In this document: one piece after another, positions 49,949 through 60,558 of the stretch
Layout: each line of letters opens with the position of its first letter
How positions within the stretch are numbered: position 1 is the stretch's first letter
From: Mycosarcoma maydis
Taxonomy: Eukaryota; Basidiomycota; Ustilaginomycetes; Ustilaginales
Length of the DNA: 64,000 nt
Reading direction: 5' to 3'
Assembly (NCBI RefSeq): GCF_000328475.2
Contig: NC_026480.1
Span: forward strand, 620,001 to 684,000
Notes under the pieces: model-generated
Database searches by the model: none
Seen by the model: only the letters and a program-made list of their open reading frames with translations
Told to the model about the DNA's origin: nothing
Translations under genes and position numbers: made by a program

Positions 49949-52900
49949 CTACCACATTGCACCGGATGAAAAAGCATTGTAGCCTGCACCAGAAGTACCA
50001 TACGCACCACTGCCCGTGGAAGTCTGACTGTACTGACTGCTCTCACGTTGGTCGATCGGACCACCGCTGTTGCTGCTCGACGTCGGATCCAGCGAGTAGT
50101 CTGCTTGTGCGTGATGGTGCGCCTGCTGCTGCTGCTGCTGCTGCGATGCGGGTAACACATGCTGTCCCATCCGAGCTTGCTGTGAAGGCGATGACCGCTG
50201 CGAAGTGTACTTCGACGGGTTAAACACGCTCGCTGCAGGTCGCAGCACACTACCAGCTACGCTGATGCTGCTGTTCGACCCTGCACCGCTCACCGAGCTG
50301 GGCCACTTGCCCGAGCCACCTGCCGAGCTCGACTGGCTCGCCTGCTGCTGTTGCGATTGGTAGCCTCGAGCGCCGTAGAACTGGCTTCTGCCCGTGCCGA
50401 ACGACGTGTCGTCTAGGGCACCGAGTCCCTCCATTGCATTGCTGGTCTGCGAGCTCCTGGAACCGACATTGCCACCACTGCTGCTGGTGGGGAAGAGCGA
50501 ATAGCTCGAAACACCGCTGTTGAGATTGCCCGCGTGACGGCTCATGCCGCTGTACGGCGATCCAGGCGCCGAGCGTGCAGTCGAAGCGTGCGAGCTAAAT
50601 TGTCCATACGACTGCCGGTTCGGCGTCATGGACCCTCCACTGTAGTTAGAATACAGCGCATCGGTTGTCATACTCGACAGATTGTTGTTGCCGGATGCAC
50701 CGCTTCCGTAGCCGCTATACGCCCCAAAGCCCTTTTGATTTAGACCGCTTCCACCGTCCTGCTGAGGCTCTCGCGGGGAAAATGAGGATGTCTGGTGTCC
50801 ACCGTAGGCTCCGCCATTTAGAGGCGAATAAGCGTTTGAAGCCTGCTGTGGTACCGACGAATAGTGCTGGCCAGTCTCGCGGGCGCGTGCCACAGCTGCG
50901 GTAGGGGCATCCAGGCTCAGTGCTGGGCTGCGCGAGGTTGGATCGAAACCGTTGGATCGGTGATTCACCGGTGAGAGGTCGCGTGAATTTGTGCCCATGT
51001 CATGCTGACTGCGTCCGTACTGTGTCTGCTGGTAACGGTTGAAAGGAGCCCACGTGTCGCCGTCCTCCTGTGCGCCTCTCGTGTGCCCATCGTCTGCACG
51101 GAAGTCGTGAACGCTCATAGGCAATGCAGAAGGTAAGAAGTCGTCTCCAATGTCCTTGAGCGAATTCTGCGTCTCGCCGGCGTGAGAGTTGGTGGCGAGC
51201 GACCACACGCTCTTGATGTGGTCACGGTCTGCCAGGTTCGAAGAGCGCGTCTCGAGGACAGGGAACGTGAGCGAACTCTGGCCCCATGTCCCTTGCGTCG
51301 ACATGCTAGGAGATGGCAGCATCGAACCAGCGCTGGCAGGGGTCTGTGCTTGCGGTGGCCGCGCAGATCCAGGGATACCAAAGGGCGAAGGGCTGCCCCG
51401 TGCACCACCTGTGTCGGCCTTGATCTCGCTGCTGACCATGAACGAAACAGGCGACGGCGTGCTGATTTGGCGATCGTCGTAAAAGGCAACAGCGGCATTC
51501 GATCCACGAGGGCCCTTTGCGCGATAGCCGCCAGCCCCATTGTGAGATCCGAAAGCGTCTGCAGAGTAGCCATTCTGCGGATAGTCGAGAGGGCCGAGAG
51601 ATCCGGGCGCTGCTGCTGATGCTGCATGGAAGGCCGATTTGCCTCGATCGTCATATGAAGGCTGCGGTGCCCCGGCCGAGAGTACTTCGCCGATGATAGC
51701 GTCCGTGGTCGCATCGACGGGATGGCTTCGTCGACCCACAGCGGGGGCAGCAGTCTGCATGCCATCAGGCAAGTGTCTAGCAGGTGAAGGTTGGACAACG
51801 GTGGCGTGACGACCGGGCAGACGGACCTGAATCTGACTTGCCGGTGACAGGCTCGATGGCTGTGCGCCAGTTGAAAACTGGAAACCGAGTCCAGACGTGC
51901 TCTGACCCTCAGACCAACGCGGAGTCAGATCGAAACGGGCCTGCTTCCGAGAACCAACGCCAGCACCTTGCGACATGACTTGTGGCACAATCGACAAAAG
52001 TCCACGTGGCAAAACGCGCGACGGAATCTTGACTGGTGCGATGACGCTACCGCGGTGATAACGTTTAGGGAACAGCTGGTCATCACGTGAAAGCGTCTTG
52101 ATCGAGAGGTGGGGCAGAGGGGGATCCCACGTGAGGGGATATACTGATCGTCCGGGCGCCTTCATGGCCGCAATTCTGGCGAAGAGCTGCTTCTGCTGGT
52201 AACGATTGAGCTTGGGTCGTGCGCGGCTGCCGTTCAAGTGAACCACAAAGCGATTCCAGGCGGGTGGTGCATCTTGTGCGGCTTCCTGTCTGGTCTCGAG
52301 GCTTTCCTTGGGCACGATAGGATACAGTCGCACTGGCACTGGCGCTGGAATCGGCACTGAAGCTTTTTCGGCTGCGGCTGCGGCTGCGGCTGCGGTCGCT
52401 GCGACGCGAGGCAATCTCTCTCGTGGCGCAGCCTCTCTAGGCCTTGATGCAGAAGATGTAGTTGAAACGGATCGGTCTGTAGCTGAGGGAATGCTCCTCT
52501 GCGACTTTGACTCAATACCCTGAGGCGGCATCGCGTGATTGAGGCGAACTTCAGCAGGAGAGGGCGCAGGAGGCGATTTGGCAGGCCTGGAAAGGATGGT
52601 TTTCGGGGCCTCGGTCGCTTGTGCTTTGGCGGCCAACTCTGCGGACCGCGCTTCGTTCTCGAGATGCGGCAGAGCAGGTCGGGCGATCGCATCGTGAACA
52701 ATGGCGCCTCTTTGCCATTGCTGATCCTTGAACTGCGTCACTTTCTGCTCTCGCTGCTCTCGTTGAACTGTGCTGCGATCGTCTTCGATCCGAGGTGCGC
52801 GCGGCGATGAGGCAACTCTGCTGTTACGGATCTTCTCGTCAGAGCCCGTGATCGGTGCTGCGTCCACTTGGCCGGTCGGCATCGCCGAAGTCTGCGGCAG

Positions 52901-55735
52901 GCGAGGTCTGGCAGTCTCGGGATTTGTTGTCACACTGCCGGGTCGCGCGGTTCTCCATGACGCGGCACTGTCTGCAGGACCAGGCTTTCTCAGAGAGGGT
53001 GTTTCGGGAGGAGCGACGGCAGCGTTTGCTGCCTCGGTTGCTCGCTTTTGAGCCGCTGCTTGTGCTTCGGCTTGCTTTTGCTGTTCAGCTGCCCTGATCC
53101 TCTCCTCGATCGCGAGAGCCTTTTTTCGTGCACGCTCCTTCTCGGCCAGTCGCGCTTCTTCTTCCTCTTGGCGGCGCTTTCGCGCGCGTTCAATAGCAGC
53201 GTGAACGTCTTCCTCTTGTCGAGATTCAGGTGCAGGTGGGGTTTGCGTCGAGGCAGCAGGTTGATGACGGTCATGTGCATCCGCCGAGTTTTGTATCCTG
53301 CTTTGAGCCATCGCCTTAGGACCCCACGGTGCTCGAATTTGCGCATCGGCGCGCACCTGTGGCGGCTGTTGCGAGTGAGACGCGATCGATTCGCTATCCA
53401 GCTGATGTCGACCCGCGTTGCCCACGGACGTTGCTGAAATTGGCGCAGCGGGAGCTTCTGTGCGACGCGTCTCCTCGTATGCATGGGAAGTTTTGCGACC
53501 GGCTGCGTCAGAAAATTGAGCAGGCGCAGCAGGACGTAGAGTCTGCGCAAGGTGAGGTGGCAGCGGCCTGTTCCATTGCGCTTGTGCGGGTGGACGACGG
53601 TCTCCAGAGCCTGTAACGAGAAGATGAGGAGGTAGAGGGCGGCTGTTTGTGCTGAATGAACCGACAGCAGAGGGCTGAGGCTCCCGAGCCGGCAGTGGCT
53701 GTCTCTCACGAACTGGCTGTGGCGCGGTACGTGGGAGCTCTAGTGGCCGCTGCTGTCGCTGTTGAGGCTGTTGAGGCTCTGGAAGCTGTTGAGGCTGTTG
53801 AGGCTGTTGAGATTGTACAGATGGCAGCGGCGCAACAGGTCTCATTGGCTCGGGTGCTGTTGGAGCGGCGGTGGGTGCAGGCGGTGCACTCGTATCAACA
53901 GCGGATGGAGGTGTGGGAGAAGCAACTGCCGGTGGTGCAGATCCAGGGTTGAGCGAGGCCTGTCGCTGAGCTAGGGGACCCCACGCCCGTGCAGCCTGGA
54001 CCGAGGCAGCCTGAACAGCTGGAGGAGGTCCTGACGAGTCTTGTCGGCCGCCATAAGGAGCGGAACCCAGTCCAGGCCTGCGTTCACGGCCGTGCGAGAA
54101 TCCGGATGGTTCCCTAGTTTCCGTTGGCGAGCGCAGCGACACGGAGGCACCAGTAGTGGGAATGATGACCTTCTCGGCTCGTTGTTCTGAGCGAGAGGGA
54201 CGAGACGTAGCTTGTGCAGATTCATTTGGAGAGGATGTAGCCAACTCGCGATTCTTCATGGGGCCCCATGCGGCGGACTGCCCAACCGCTGTTCCAGCCG
54301 CTGGTCTTACACGATCGCTTGATGCGGTCGCAGCAGGTTGTGCCAGGTTACGCTGGGGCCAGCTGCGGTCATGAGTGACGTCCTTGAAGCGCTCCTCCTT
54401 GGAGACGGGCGGGCCATCATCGGCTTCGCCTCGTGAGCCATCGTTGGATGTGGGAATTTTGTATTGCGATCCGTCGCCGAATTCGACGACCTCACCAAGA
54501 AAACCGCCATCTTCGTCCTCCATCTCGTCCCAATGCTTTCCTGAACCGAGGGATGTGCCTCTGAAACGATCAAGAGCCTGGAGAGCGGCTTGCTGTTTGG
54601 CAGCCTCTCGGGCAGCTGCGGCGGCTGCCTTTTCCTCTTGCTCCTGCTTAGCACGCGCCGCTTCGGCAGCAGTGGGAAAGTCGGAAAGTTGGGATCCTCG
54701 TGTGGTGGAAGGAGGGTTGGATGACAGGCTGGACTTGACGCCGGCCCAGGGAGCACGACTAACGTTGGCGGGACTCGGGGTTCGTAGGGATGCGCCGAGC
54801 GCTGCATTGCGAAGGCCTGGACTGGCTCTGCCTTGGCCGGAGCCGCTGTCAAGCCCAGCAGAGCCGGGTCTAGATGAGTCTCTGCCCATGCTGACCAGTC
54901 GCGGTGAGGGAATAGCTGCTGAATTGGCGGAAGGAGCTGCGATACCGTTTGAAGACTGCGATGCTGATTGATTGGAGGGCTTAGGGCTGTGAATTGCCTT
55001 TGGCAAAGGGGCGGATGCCTGTGCGGGCAGAGGGTCTGCAGGTGCAGCAGCGGAGACAGGAGTTGCATCCGAGGCGGGACCAGAGACGGGCGGTTGAGGG
55101 ACGGCCGCCAGAGACTGTGATGATGGAGTCGTCTTGGGAGTGGCTGCCGTGGGCGGTTTGGTGGTAGCCCAACCTGCAGGCTGAGGTTTGGGGACGCTGG
55201 AAAGCTTTGCAGATGTCAAGCGAGAGGTGGCGGATGGCGAAGAGAGACGATGCGATGGCAAGGGTGAGACCGAGGTGCCGAGCTTGAGGGTGGCGGGGGA
55301 AGGAACAGAGGGGGTGCTGGGACCAGCCTTCTCCAAAAAACGCTTGTTGACATTGAGCGATGTGAACTTTTTGGCAGGAAGACTGGCCAGCTGAGGTGAG
55401 GAGGAGGAGATTGTCGCTGAGCTAAGCGCTGCGGCAGTGTTAGCATTGTTGTCCGACAACGACTCGGAGCGATCGTGCGAAGCGGTCAAGGACTCGACGT
55501 CACGCTCCGACGTGGATGCCGTGATCGTGGGTTGCGACGCTTCATCATGATTTGAAGTTGGGTCCGATGCGACGGGTTGCTGAGTCGACTGCGTCGAAGC
55601 ACCATCTAGATGCTGGCTAGCAGGAGCGCCGTCTGCGTTGGAAGCATCCACATGTTGCTCAGCGTTGCTAGCCGCGTACTGTTCGGAAGGAGAAGAACCG
55701 GCGGCCGCCGCCTCTCCTGCCCGTTCCTCGCTCAT
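49949..55735 (-). CDS. 1928-residue low-complexity protein with WGP motifs
   Basis: A very long single-exon frame with clear ATG (55735) and TAG. I do not recognise the family. Residues 1-390 are Ser/Ala/Pro-rich. A short acidic motif WDEMEDEDGGFLGEV followed by FGDGSQYKIP lies near residue 400. A Gln/Pro-rich tract lies at about 635-672. A charged helix with ERARKRRQEEEEARLAEKER (about 842-905) should form a coiled coil. A more ordered block (about 1157-1230) holds WNRFVVHLNGSRARPKLNRY and YPLTWDPPLPHLS. The last 430 residues are Ser/Gly/Gln/Tyr-rich, with a run of seven Gln, and end SSGAMW. Short tryptophan motifs recur: RAPWAG, AAWGPMK, RAWGPLA, RAPWGPKA. Such composition suits an RNA-granule or scaffold protein, but that is inference. 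Confidence 0.85.
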   Translation of the reverse strand: MSEERAGEAAAAGSSPSEQYAASNAEQHVDASNADGAPASQHLDGASTQSTQQPVASDPTSNHDEASQPTITASTSERDVESLTASHDRSESLSDNNANTAAALSSATISSSSPQLASLPAKKFTSLNVNKRFLEKAGPSTPSVPSPATLKLGTSVSPLPSHRLSSPSATSRLTSAKLSSVPKPQPAGWATTKPPTAATPKTTPSSQSLAAVPQPPVSGPASDATPVSAAAPADPLPAQASAPLPKAIHSPKPSNQSASQSSNGIAAPSANSAAIPSPRLVSMGRDSSRPGSAGLDSGSGQGRASPGLRNAALGASLRTPSPANVSRAPWAGVKSSLSSNPPSTTRGSQLSDFPTAAEAARAKQEQEEKAAAAAAREAAKQQAALQALDRFRGTSLGSGKHWDEMEDEDGGFLGEVVEFGDGSQYKIPTSNDGSRGEADDGPPVSKEERFKDVTHDRSWPQRNLAQPAATASSDRVRPAAGTAVGQSAAWGPMKNRELATSSPNESAQATSRPSRSEQRAEKVIIPTTGASVSLRSPTETREPSGFSHGRERRPGLGSAPYGGRQDSSGPPPAVQAASVQAARAWGPLAQRQASLNPGSAPPAVASPTPPSAVDTSAPPAPTAAPTAPEPMRPVAPLPSVQSQQPQQPQQLPEPQQPQQRQQRPLELPRTAPQPVRERQPLPAREPQPSAVGSFSTNSRPLPPHLLVTGSGDRRPPAQAQWNRPLPPHLAQTLRPAAPAQFSDAAGRKTSHAYEETRRTEAPAAPISATSVGNAGRHQLDSESIASHSQQPPQVRADAQIRAPWGPKAMAQSRIQNSADAHDRHQPAASTQTPPAPESRQEEDVHAAIERARKRRQEEEEARLAEKERARKKALAIEERIRAAEQQKQAEAQAAAQKRATEAANAAVAPPETPSLRKPGPADSAASWRTARPGSVTTNPETARPRLPQTSAMPTGQVDAAPITGSDEKIRNSRVASSPRAPRIEDDRSTVQREQREQKVTQFKDQQWQRGAIVHDAIARPALPHLENEARSAELAAKAQATEAPKTILSRPAKSPPAPSPAEVRLNHAMPPQGIESKSQRSIPSATDRSVSTTSSASRPREAAPRERLPRVAATAAAAAAAAEKASVPIPAPVPVRLYPIVPKESLETRQEAAQDAPPAWNRFVVHLNGSRARPKLNRYQQKQLFARIAAMKAPGRSVYPLTWDPPLPHLSIKTLSRDDQLFPKRYHRGSVIAPVKIPSRVLPRGLLSIVPQVMSQGAGVGSRKQARFDLTPRWSEGQSTSGLGFQFSTGAQPSSLSPASQIQVRLPGRHATVVQPSPARHLPDGMQTAAPAVGRRSHPVDATTDAIIGEVLSAGAPQPSYDDRGKSAFHAASAAAPGSLGPLDYPQNGYSADAFGSHNGAGGYRAKGPRGSNAAVAFYDDRQISTPSPVSFMVSSEIKADTGGARGSPSPFGIPGSARPPQAQTPASAGSMLPSPSMSTQGTWGQSSLTFPVLETRSSNLADRDHIKSVWSLATNSHAGETQNSLKDIGDDFLPSALPMSVHDFRADDGHTRGAQEDGDTWAPFNRYQQTQYGRSQHDMGTNSRDLSPVNHRSNGFDPTSRSPALSLDAPTAAVARARETGQHYSSVPQQASNAYSPLNGGAYGGHQTSSFSPREPQQDGGSGLNQKGFGAYSGYGSGASGNNNLSSMTTDALYSNYSGGSMTPNRQSYGQFSSHASTARSAPGSPYSGMSRHAGNLNSGVSSYSLFPTSSSGGNVGSRSSQTSNAMEGLGALDDTSFGTGRSQFYGARGYQSQQQQASQSSSAGGSGKWPSSVSGAGSNSSISVAGSVLRPAASVFNPSKYTSQRSSPSQQARMGQHVLPASQQQQQQQAHHHAQADYSLDPTSSSNSGGPIDQRESSQYSQTSTGSGAYGTSGAGYNAFSSGAMW
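50128..50151. repeat. Polyglutamine-encoding triplet repeat
   Basis: GCTGCT repeats on the plus strand, read as CAG on the minus strand, encode a run of seven Gln near the C-terminus of the 1928-residue protein. Confidence 0.8.
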
Positions 55736-56289
55736 ATGTGTGTGTCGATTGAAAGAGTCGGGCTCTTGATCAGGACCATGTAGATGTTGCCAGCCAGAAA
55801 GGCGGTCGAAAAGAGGATCAAACGCACGCTGTCACGCTTGTCGAGTTCGATCGGAGGCGTAGTCGAAAGCGAGATGGTGTGAGGTGATCAGGTCTGTTCT
55901 GTGAAATGTTAATGGAAACAACGCAAATCGTAGCTGCAGAAAAGGGAAAAGAGAAGCTGACTCGACCGAGATGCGCAGCTGCACGGTTAAAATGTACCGA
56001 TGATGATAGCGTCCGGTGCGGCTCTCGATGCTGAGAGATGAGGTCTGCGAGATGGCCCACTAGCTGAGATCGTAACCGTCACGGTTCCAAGGAAGAAGCA
56101 GAGCTTGTCCAAGACGCGCGTGGGTGAGGAGGAGGGAGCGATGCCGAGGAGAGCTTGCACGAGCAACCAGGAAATGGTGCCAGACAGACAAACAGACACA
56201 GACTCACAACTGTCTCTTGGCTCACGTTGTGCAAGTGCGTGACTGACTGTCTGACTGGAACGGCCAGCCAAAAAAGAAAAAAAGACACT

Positions 56290-56312
56290 GTGATTCACGA
56301 TTCGTGATTCGT
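56290..56312. repeat. Heptamer cluster
   Basis: TGATTCACGATTCGTGATTC then GTGTGATT. Direct and inverted units abut. Confidence 0.85.
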
Positions 56313-56331
56313 GTGATTTGGGAACAGTCCG

Positions 56332-56356
56332 CCTGACCTGACCTGACCTGACCTGA
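56332..56356. repeat. CCTGA pentamer repeat, five units
   Basis: Five perfect CCTGA units, immediately right of a heptamer cluster. Confidence 0.9.
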
Positions 56357-56424
56357 GCTAACGACGCTCACACTCGCAACAGACGACTCGTGACTCTGTC
56401 GCAAAAAAGTAGCGCTTACTGTAG

Positions 56425-56492
56425 CAGTCACTCACGACTCGTGACTGTGGCACTCTCTCTCTGTCCGCTGTTTCAGTCGTGAGTCGTGAGTT
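56425..56492. repeat. Variant heptamer cluster ACTCACG/AGTCGTG
   Basis: AGTCACTCACGACTCGTGACTG, then after a CT run GTCGTGAGTCGTGAG. These replace ATT by ACT in the unit and form a clear subfamily also seen near 20912 and 60070. Confidence 0.8.
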
Positions 56493-56922
56493 TAGACTCG
56501 TCCCACAGAATTGGCCTAGAAAAGGGACAATCACGAATAATTTCCCTCACTCCCAGCATCGGCGCAGAGCAGCTCGCCTCATCTGCTCAGCGCTAAGCGC
56601 AGCTCGTTCAAGTCGCATTTCCGCACTCACGACTCATCGTCATTTTTTTCCTGTATTCTGTGATTGTTTCTTTTTCCCGCTGCCAAGCGGAGCCGAGCTG
56701 CCTTGCCTGTGGTTCAGATCGGGTCTGGAAAATTACAATCGGGCCAACTAATCGTGCTTGATTCACGCACGCCCGCCAAAGGGTTCTCAAGCAAGTTTCA
56801 GAGCTTGGGCCAACTAACGCCTCCACCTTTTGAAGCACACCATGCTACCGTCATAACCGCTGCACCAAACTTCTGGTCTATCAGATTGACATATACGGTC
56901 AAAGCAAAGAGAACAGATCGTC

Positions 56923-58451
56923 ATGGCTGCTCTGCAGCAGCATGTAGCTACCATTAAGAGCGCATACTATGCCAAAGATTCGCGCTCTCTCCTTGCCGCC
57001 TTTCGCATAGACCCAACCACCTTCTTTGCTTTGCAGAACGATCTCAACAAGACCGTAAGTGTTGTATATGTATATGGATACTTAAGCATGCTTCTAATCC
57101 TAAATCTGAATCTCCTTACTTGCTTGTTCCTTTGTAGCCACGGCGCGACCTCGCAGATTGGGTGCTTGGCCAAATCCCAGTGTCCGCTGCACCGACGGAC
57201 TCGGATCGATTTCAAACGCTCGTCGCCGACTTGCTCTCCTACGTGCGCGACCACGCTCCTCTTCAGTATGCTGCGCCTGGCACTGAACCTCCATATCCGA
57301 CCGACTGGGATCGTGCGTACGATTCGTGGGCACTCGTCTACTCGCGTGCTTCCACCTTTTTTTCGCTGCCAGATACCACATGGTTCATCCCAAGCCTTCG
57401 TTTCTTCGCTTCGAGTCTTGTAACATTCGCAATGGCTGTTGATCAGCGCACAGATTCGGTACGGAAGCGCAAGACGACCGATGCAGCAGGCCGGCTCTCC
57501 AAGGCAGCCGGTATGACCGGCAACGATCGAACCCTAGCTTTCGGCTCCGAGACCAAACGCGCCGCAGTGCTTATGCTAGCCAACCTGAGCTTCAAGGCGT
57601 ACTTCAAGCTCAACAATACTCGTCTTTGCGAGACCGTGCTTGGCAGTGTCGAAAACGCGCTCAAGGTCAACCGCACCTTTGCCCGCAGTAACGGTATCAA
57701 GGACGAATCCGGAGAGCAATGCTACTCGAAAGCGGATCGCGTTACTTATCGTTACTATCTCGGACGTCTTCGTCTCTTTCAGCACAACATCCGAGCTGCA
57801 TCCACCCATCTGCACTGGGCCTTCGACAATTGCACGCTCCGAAACTTGAAGAACAAGAGAGCAATCTTGATTCCGCTCGTGGCCACCTACCTGATCCTTG
57901 GCAGATACCCACAGGCTTCTCTCCTCGACGCAGCCAATCTGACTCCCGTCTTTGGAAATTTGACTTACTACCTCAAGAGTGGGCAAGCCGCCGCAGCACT
58001 CGAAGAACTCGACCAACATATGGACTGGTTCAGAGTGCGAGGGCTCTATTTGATTCTGAAGGAAAAGCTGCAGATCAGCCTTTGGCGCAATCTGGCACGC
58101 AAGTGGTGAGTGTCCTCCCATTCACAGGAAATTTTGACTGGAAGGCCTTTAACTTACCCATCCTGACTTTTTTCTATGATGGCAATCTTACACAGCCTGA
58201 TTCTCTCGCACGGAGCTGCGCAGGCTTCAGCGGCTCCTCCGACCATGCGACTCGACATTCTGCTCTCCGCCGCGCGAATTGCTTGGAGAGACCCTTCACT
58301 GCAGCCAGCGGATGTCGAAGCCGTGGTGGCCAGTATGATCGACCAAGGCTTCGTAAAGGGCTACATTCTGCATTCAAAGGCGACGCTAGTCTTGCAAAAG
58401 GGTCCTCATCTGGGTTTCCCTCCAATATGGACCGTCTTTGAGTCACGCTGA
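56923..58451 (+). CDS. CSN12: PCI-domain protein, CSN12/PCID2/Thp1 family (three exons)
   Basis: A 451-residue homologue of the Csn12/PCID2/Thp1 group. Members act in COP9-signalosome-like complexes or in the TREX-2 mRNA-export complex. Exons are 56923-57054, 57138-58105 and 58196-58451, with GTAAGT and GTGAGT donors, TTGTAG and CACAG acceptors and matching phases. The C-terminal PCI region includes YRYYLGRLRLFQHNIRAAS, THLHWAFDNC, NKRAILIPLVATYLILG, LILKEKLQISLWRNLARK and, in exon 3, VEAVVASMIDQGFVKGYI with the winged-helix end LVLQKGPHLGFPPIW. The first exon begins MAALQQHVATIKSAYYAKDS. Neither of the first two frames is complete alone. Csn12 and Thp1 are hard to separate by eye; the symbol is a best guess. 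Confidence 0.88.
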
Positions 58452-58601
58452 AAAGAGCAGACGCACATTTCAAAGCAACCTTTGCCATGGTCGCGGCTGC
58501 CATAAAGGACTAGATGAAGAAGTACAAGTACAATTGTGCGGATGAATATGCTGTGTGTTGGAAGCGGGAGAAAAGGACCATTTTAGAACGCGCCAAGATT
58601 C

Positions 58602-59865
58602 TCAATCATCATCGTCCGAGGTTTGCTGGCTTCGCGCAAAGCCCAGCGAAGGTCCGCGACGGCTTTGTGCACGCAGAACAGAGACTGCATCTTTGCGTAC
58701 ACCGCCACCGCGGAAGGCAAGACGTGCAGAAGTTGGCTCTTGCTGGCGACCCTGTTTTGCGCCTTTAGACTTGTTGCCCTTGTTCATGAGATGGTAGAAC
58801 TCTCCTCCGGGCAAGAAGGCGGGATCGTTGAGTCCAAGAGGATCGTCTTGGTTCTTTTTCGTGTTTGCGTTGGATCCATTCTTGGAAGCAGATGCTTTTG
58901 CAACTCCCTTCTTTGCCAAAGTCCGCTTTTTAAATGCTCTCGCTTTGGCGTTCGGCAGTGAGACGGTAGGATCGAGCTTTGTGGGTCTTGTCAATTCATC
59001 GAGTGGCTCGTCGGGTTGAGATTCGTCTAGATCGTCAAAGCTCGTCTTGTGATTGCTCGAGGTGCTGAGCGCACGAAGCACTGTGCCGTCAGATGCCATC
59101 TTCATCGGCATGCCATCTCTGCCTTTAACAACACCTCCTGCTCTCTGCTTCTTGCGCTTCAGCCTCCTCTCCTTTTGAAGCCTGGCTACTTCGTCTGCGC
59201 CTTGTTCTGCTGAACGCTTCTTCAAGATGGATCTCGGTGCGGAGACTGGTTGAGAGAAGACCTCGGCAAAGAGCGAGGGATCCAGTCGATTCGATGGACC
59301 TGCTTCGTTCGTCTCGCTCTGATCGTTGATCCCATCGCTGTTTTCAGCGAGGCTTTGCTCCTCCACGGCATCTGCAGCTGGCTCCGAGGTTGGTGTCGCT
59401 TGGGCTGCCTCCTTCTGCTTTTGCTTCTCCAGCCTCTTCCGCTCGGCAGCTTGATGACGCTTTGTTTTTTCGCTGTCGTGTCAACAAGAGGCTTGATGTG
59501 TCAGCTGATACATTTTCGTTTTGTTTTTCGTTTCGAGTCTGCTCGTTTGTCGATTGCGCTACTTACGCTTTCTCCAATGCCTTGAGTTTGGCCGAATTCT
59601 GCGAAGCCTGCTTCCGTGATGTCTTGTTGCTCACCACTTCGATGGGGGCGTCATCATCTTGACTGTCATCCTCTAGACCTTCAGTCGGCTGTGTAGGTCC
59701 CGTCGAACTTGAGGCTGGAGGCTCGCCCTGAGTGGCGCTGGCAATCTCATCATCGTCATCGTCGAACGACAGGTGATTGGCAGCTGGTTTGGCCTCGATA
59801 AGCGCTTTGGAGATCTGCTGCTCTTGCAGCTTTTGTGCTTTCCTCTGTCTCCGTGCTGCGACCAT
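58602..59865 (-). CDS. Unrecognised charged, probably nuclear protein (two exons)
   Basis: A 389-residue protein from exon 1 (59567-59865) and exon 2 (58602-59472), joined over a 94-nt intron (GTAAGT donor, CGACAG acceptor) with matching phase. It begins MVAARRQRKAQKLQEQQ, has an acidic block (FDDDDDEIAS), a basic coiled-coil-like stretch across the splice site (KALEKAEKTKRHQAAERKR), then SILKKRSAEQ and KERRLKRKKQRAGG, which look like nuclear or nucleolar localisation signals. Near the C-terminus is DDPLGLNDPAFLPGGEFYH, the most conserved-looking piece. It ends in four Asp. A ribosome-biogenesis role would fit the composition, but no family was recognised. The gene converges on the PCI gene, with 150 bp between stops. 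Confidence 0.78.
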
Positions 59866-60339
59866 TTTGGACGTCGAATGGTGATATGTCCTAACTATGG
59901 CCTGGACGTGTTGGATGGGAGATCACTCGCGGCAACAATCGGAGGGGTCGAAGGCGTTGCGAAAGCAAGTCTTCCAAAAAAGAATCGTGAATGCTAGTTC
60001 AAATTTTGCTTAGTCAGGCTGATGCTGACACTACTGCAAACCAACCATGGACGTGAACTCGGGTAACGGAATTCACGCGTCTCACGACTCGAGACGCTCA
60101 CGACTCTATCCACGATTATTTAATTACGAAGCGGCGAAACCAGCAAAGGATGCGGTTGCGCCCTCTCAGAGTCTGCCATCTGTGGTCGTCCAGCACAATT
60201 GAGCGGCCAGGACGCTTTTCGAAAGCGGAGAACATCATCAACCAAGCTCAAGCCAACCCTCCGTCTTCCCATCCGTACCCTTTCTCACCCTCACCCATTT
60301 TTGCATTACCAAACCCTCGCCTTTGCACACACCCATCTC

Positions 60340-60388
<49 letters not shown>

Positions 60389-60558
60389 TACTCTCGCTCC
60401 TCATTCTTCTGCGCCGCATTTGATTCTCTTTGGCCGCGTCAAGCTGCTGTGTCTGCCTGGAACGTTGCAGCACCGTCTTCAACCCACATTCCCCGGAAGT
60501 CCAACGGGAACAATCGCGCGTCAGACGTCCACTTCACACCTTCCCTCCAGTATCCGCC
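59866..60558. promoter_or_regulatory. Divergent promoter region
   Basis: A 693-bp region between two start codons. Heptamer variants lie at 59983 (AATCGTGAATG) and 60078-60120 (CTCACGACTCG, CTCACGACTC). The right half becomes pyrimidine-rich, with a CT dinucleotide run of about 20 units at 60345-60388, and then the leader of the last gene. Confidence 0.6.
60345..60388. repeat. CT dinucleotide repeat
   Basis: About 20 CT units with minor interruptions, about 170 bp upstream of the last gene's ATG. Pyrimidine tracts of this kind are common in fungal promoters near transcription starts. Confidence 0.9.

Larger units (their letters stand above)
55736..56922. other. Divergent intergenic region (1.2 kb)
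   Basis: The promoter area for the large low-complexity gene (left) and the PCI gene (right). It contains heptamer copies of both types (56290-56312 with ATTCACG/ATTCGTG; 56380-56492 with the ACTCACG/AGTCGTG variant), and five CCTGA pentamers at 56332-56356. Confidence 0.6.

Noticed and set aside
58176..58451. Separate 91-codon gene at the end of the PCI gene
   Set aside because: It is the third exon of the PCI-domain gene; splice sites and phase fit and the sequence continues the winged-helix region.
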